In this document: positions 7,401-7,813 of the stretch, piece after piece | How the letters are laid out: every line of letters begins with the position of its first letter | Numbering within the stretch: the stretch's first letter is position 1 | Assembly (NCBI GenBank): GCA_937910265.1 | Contig: CALEPD010000286.1 | Span: 1-7,813 of the forward strand | Source: an uncultured Bacteroidales bacterium | GTDB taxonomy: Bacteria; Bacteroidota; Bacteroidia; Bacteroidales; P3 | Reading direction: 5' to 3' | Length of the DNA stretch: 7,813 nt | The notes under the pieces: model-generated | Seen by the model: only the letters and a program-made list of their open reading frames with translations | Told to the model about the DNA's origin: nothing | The model's database searches: none | Made by a program: the position numbers and the translations under genes

Positions 7401-7813
7401 CGACGACCAGGGCCATTTGATCACACGCACTGTTGTCATCACCGACGGTTTCGGACGTGTGTTGCAGACGAAGAAGGGATTGACAGACAACGGCACCTTA
7501 TCGATGCAGGTTTCAGGCCGTGCAATTGTTGACCACTTTGGCCGCACTACCCGCCAGTATGATAACTTCACGGTTGCCGACACCACGCTTGCATTGCTGG
7601 GTGTATACGAGACTTATATTGATTCTACTGCCACGGTCACTCGCTATGACATTCTCGACCGCCAGACAAGAGTTGACCAATTGCTTGGTGTAGCCACCCA
7701 GTATTACTACAATGTCGCCAACGATGCCACCAACCACCGCCGCTTCTACACCAAGGTTACCGACCCCAACGGCAATGTCACCTCACAATATACAGACTAC
7801 AACGGACTTCAGG
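1396..7813 (+). CDS. Giant SpvB/TcB-like RHS-repeat probable lipoprotein (3' end outside window)
   Basis: I read the frame codon by codon: 2139 codons from ATG 1396 to the right edge without a stop, so the gene is partial at its 3' end. Order by residue: lipoprotein-type signal 1-23; ZU5-like beta domain ~120-200 ending HFTDF; SpvB domain ~245-570; acidic FG-GAP/VCBS loops at 653 and 735; a ~480-residue insertion; loops at 1299, 1394, 1475 and 1578; TcdB-middle-like block ~1600-1770 with YDRFERTSFGYG; YD/RHS repeats from ~1777 to the edge, including DGFGRVLQTKKG at 2017. This is the architecture of TcB subunits of Tc toxins and of Bacteroidetes SpvB proteins. In Tc toxins the SpvB/propeller/RHS body forms a hollow cocoon that holds a toxic C-terminal domain. 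Here a toxin or adhesin role is inference, since the RHS core and C-terminus are not visible. No TcA-like gene is in view. The family assignment is strong; the function is open. Confidence 0.93.
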   Translation, partial: MKSSCKYLYILAAVAMLSCVHSCQQHEETNILKNTVHLDKNRENGLDTCSVHVASQPFQDLVNIRQPDKRVRARKGHALWIETEGLSLAATDTAVIRSDTYSVTSLFDDELPPLPQGMMNMTAATAGYRLLPGGEHFLPYAELRMAYDPERLPEGYTPDDIYTSFYDTATLAWVRLERVEVDTVNHEIVSLTTHFTDFINELLKAPEMPETQAFVPTALTDLEAVSPMDALPLITAPEANNEGTANLSYPIQVPAGRAGMQPNLSVNYSSTGGNGWLGVGWDLSLPSITLDTRWGVPRYDATYETEIYMLAGEQLVNRNSNGEVLPMPHRTNHQTPRSDLGDNVRFYARTGDAHDSIIRHNTSTTNYWWEVVDRNGITHLYGQYSDSTLNTSVHPTTLKDDHGNIAKWMLAESRDPYGNWVRYYYDVVTTTGSVPGRQIYPEHIEYTGNNNSPGNYKVVFYRKDRDIRDIPVSCNLGFKEVTDQELCYIRIFLDSGSTFDSNAGRSYYFEKELKHGSNYKTRLKSIYMTSYDAGALIKWCEGSGYPEEGYYASRQEFTYYDAPDPNQLFSSNQYVSNLEDAYDDISAFMFRPGFRLDTVTSATALGLSQSSNWSVGGTVAVGVDLNVAMTTSSLGGNFNWSESASESLMTLVDLDGDGLSDKVFVKDGTLHWRKQELPVNGIISFGGDSEITGPDHFLIENGKTSTWGAQANVEVASGSGSWSGTTSTTSTYFSDVDGDGLTDLIHDGEVYFNRLNEYNEPVFSRYTEPAREEWEEVEPEQQETLCDSIIFDGEVDTAMACDRIWVAENLGEPMDSAAAVEYVNNYQGDEDHVAVIERDSLGNFIVVRYEAVMDCSRRNLAGRGVPHTESVRVWVAPDTGTVDIDAHVTLLADENASRSRHADGITYVIQHSRGVNQVGSQLLNNFNDSILDTIYICNSCRDEMRDKHLSSIPVQRGDVFFFRLQSMDDKQFDNVEDYVDIKYNNHWYSSRISFMLTDEKYFQAPYNGHYSIEWVASDASGDLSPEIVKDPDETVPMDSLPQGGTLQLLVHSNGVNADWDNTDTRVKIQFWGNDPSDTITFWTVGKKEVQHPEGSIWGDATYQSLFGPLYNGWGQFTYHPLDPSLQQIPLTMLIVPSRLRIGSMSTSEQNDLEDQINTPLSGNGFNVSNIDEFENDQTNGNLFNPLSESTFWVEMNADAEHNRWVAFGGHNSLGRDTMSNTMQKDWYNSSDAVGAANGVNLPPTTYFDDAVPPASADGTPAKAILKVNESSNQSYTGGVAMVNLSYSHGKSNIETDYLDMNGDRYPDIVGNGYVQYRQQWGGMGSRKSMPYGINDVTMSVTNSAGAGFGASPVSHKRTPSARPAKAKFTIAGDGSSINGDLSIGWDHAATSWTDMNGDGLPDYVSNEGDVRLNSGYTFMGSEDWNFSPDHAIHSGMSASGSASAGIPITNTAQGSIQLGGGLSRSVNRTDHTLMDVNGDGLPDLIWRNVLDFDEIDSLSDLFDPMDYIHVKFNLGNGRWSDQYDLNIKNFNWSESYNESLNVGVTAGFTLFGIFKVTVGVNGTPYSGGINRDRMQLVDVNGDGLPDLVTSDREDRMTVRYNMAGKTNLLRKVTNFTGSSVTLSYHLSEPDYRQPSRTWLLDTVTSIDPLNPNGGDIAITVYEYENPSYDRFERTSFGYGTVTSKQIEPNNNSVYRKVKRTYLNSNILNKGRIKQELTADGSDNKYIEKEYFYDYTSYDGNEVDTCAGNAYTTGDRVVTRFYEGAATPKLTTAETRQYDAYHNVVTYIDEGDTAYSNDGVRVEFTYYTGQPYNLIGLRQDYKVYPTGSSTPQRQAYFQYNTQGKLTKQILGSGPNAPEYDFSYDAVYGNMIQAQQPENLNHLRMTYDYTYDPVVNTYPVSITNSLGETMTTTYDYRLCKPLTVTDPSGNTMTYVYDCLGRIIDVRSPMNSSPNPSVRNFYYTPGCIGYYNYGWYNYHFSNSVYNNYLRSNMQHDRPYAITEHYDDQGHLITRTVVITDGFGRVLQTKKGLTDNGTLSMQVSGRAIVDHFGRTTRQYDNFTVADTTLALLGVYETYIDSTATVTRYDILDRQTRVDQLLGVATQYYYNVANDATNHRRFYTKVTDPNGNVTSQYTDYNGLQ
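1753..2010 (+). other. ZU5-like beta domain ending in HFTDF
   Basis: Residues ~120-205 contain GYRLLPGGEHFLPYAELRM, YDPERLPEGYTPDDI, a W-V-R-L-E strand, a VDTVNHEIVS strand and TTHFTDF at 192-198. The pattern (property 'GxxF', a YDP loop, then a last strand with H-F-[S/T]) is what I associate with ZU5-type domains found upstream of SpvB in Bacteroidetes proteins. In eukaryotic ZU5 proteins such as PIDD, self-cleavage occurs within H-F-S. The assignment rests on pattern memory, without a profile search. Confidence 0.6.
2128..3105 (+). other. SpvB domain
   Basis: Residues ~245-570. The start is highly typical of the family: LSYPIQVPAGRAGMQPNLSV, then Y-S-S-T-G-G-N-G and WLGVGWDLSLPSI, followed by MLAGEQLV. 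Further family marks are WWEVVDRNGITHLYG (from 368), AKWMLAESRDPYGNWV (from 407) and YPEHIEYTGN (from 440). Only the N-terminal, structural SpvB part is seen. The ADP-ribosyltransferase of Salmonella SpvB sits in a separate C-terminal domain and nothing like it appears here. The last third (2851-3120) is clearly richer in A/T than the first. Confidence 0.9.
3226..3660 (+). repeat. First pair of FG-GAP/VCBS-type acidic loops
   Basis: DLDGDGLSD at 3352-3378 and DVDGDGLTD at 3598-3624 are 82 residues apart. Each follows a Gly/Ser-rich beta segment (WSVGGTVAVGVDL; ASGSGSWSGTTS) and precedes a strand ending near 'HWRK' or 'YFNRL'. D-x-D-G-D-x-x-x-D is the calcium-binding loop of FG-GAP/VCBS propeller blades. 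The motif FNWSESASESL lies just before the first loop and recurs in the second cluster. Confidence 0.85.
3673..5205 (+). other. Large insertion (~480-510 residues) between propeller loops
   Basis: No acidic FG-GAP loop occurs between residues 743 and 1299, although the others lie 81-103 residues apart. The segment opens with a Glu-rich stretch (REEWEEVEPEQQE) and then looks like one or more beta-sandwich domains: VRVWVAPDTGTVDIDAHV at 871, DGITYVIQH, a CNSC pair at 937-940, VQRGDVFFFRLQS at ~954 and YVDIKYNN. The combination 'AP..G.V', 'DGI..VI', 'GD..FFR.QS' resembles jelly-roll or CBM-like modules. I cannot name the family. A second part (~1020-1270) with W/Y-rich strands has no motif I recognise. 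Confidence 0.6.
5206..6198 (+). repeat. Second cluster of four FG-GAP/VCBS-type acidic loops
   Basis: DMNGDRYPD at 5290-5316, DMNGDGLPD at 5575-5601, DVNGDGLPD at 5818-5844 and again at 6127-6153. The last two differ at only two silent bases in 27, while their surroundings differ clearly, so they are conserved motifs in diverged blades. All four use Asn at position 3 of the loop, whereas the first cluster uses Asp, which separates the two clusters. The blade between loops three and four holds the second FNWSES motif (5983-6015) and an acidic insertion at 5863-5913. Confidence 0.87.
6199..6717 (+). other. TcdB-middle-like block
   Basis: Residues ~1602-1774. TNLLRKVTNFTGSSVTLSYH, then P-S-R-T-W-L-L-D-T-V, then VYEYENPSYDRFERTSFGYG are the marks that follow the propeller in TcB/SpvB proteins (the family form is roughly NxLxxVxNxxGxxxxxxY ... 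YDRxEREFxGF). In Tc toxins this part builds the shell of the cocoon. The order after the SpvB domain and acidic loops agrees fully with the family. Confidence 0.8.
6718..7813 (+). repeat. RHS/YD-repeat region, continues past the window
   Basis: Degenerate YD-type repeats: YDAYHNVV (6724), YNTQGKLTKQ (6907), YDAVYGNMIQ (6979), VTDPSGNTMTYVYDCLGRII (7159), YDILDRQTRV (7645) and VTDPNGNVTSQYTDYNGLQ (7756 to the edge). Between them sit a Tyr/Asn-rich segment (7267-7350) and the SpvB/TcB-typical block RPYAITEHYD plus DGFGRVLQTKKG (7444-7479). YD repeats form the spiral beta sheet of the RHS cocoon. The RHS core sequence and its self-cleavage site would come later and are not in view. Confidence 0.88.

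Noticed and set aside
1..7813. CRISPR arrays, tRNA or rRNA genes, insertion sequences, attachment sites
   Set aside because: I saw no regularly spaced identical repeats, no cloverleaf candidate, no transposase and no terminal inverted repeats; nearly all bases belong to the two genes.

Overview
The window looks like a Bacteroidales chromosome segment (a Prevotella- or Bacteroides-like lineage with a type IX secretion system). The reasons are a canonical T9SS type A C-terminal sorting domain on the first protein, starts without Shine-Dalgarno sequences in A/T-rich leaders, and an SpvB/RHS protein of the Bacteroidetes type. The genus is a guess; I see no RNA gene or other phylogenetic marker.

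Layout: 1-41 is an A/T-rich leader. 42-1382 (+) encodes a secreted ~446-residue protein with a signal peptide, a LamG/DUF8202-like body and a T9SS sorting domain. After a 13-base gap, 1396-7813 (+) is one uninterrupted reading frame of 2139 codons that runs off the right edge without a stop. It fills 82% of the window. Its N-terminus looks like a lipoprotein signal, followed by a ZU5-like domain ending in H-F-T, an SpvB domain, two FG-GAP/VCBS-type acidic loops, a ~480-residue insertion, four more acidic loops, a TcdB-middle-like block, and the start of an RHS/YD-repeat region. This is the domain order of the TcB (TcaC/TcdB) subunit of Tc toxins, here on a probable surface lipoprotein. The C-terminal end, where a variable toxin domain would normally sit, lies outside the window.

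The two genes are probably one transcription unit: one T9SS-exported surface protein and one giant probable lipoprotein. Both are rich in D-[S/T]-[AILMVT] tripeptides, the known Bacteroides O-glycosylation sequon, which fits export of both. The minus strand holds long open frames (up to 385 codons) opposite the giant gene; I read them as shadows. The most interesting points are the candidate self-cleavage motif between lipid anchor and SpvB body, the large domain inserted in the propeller, the A/T-rich patch inside the SpvB region, and the unseen C-terminus.
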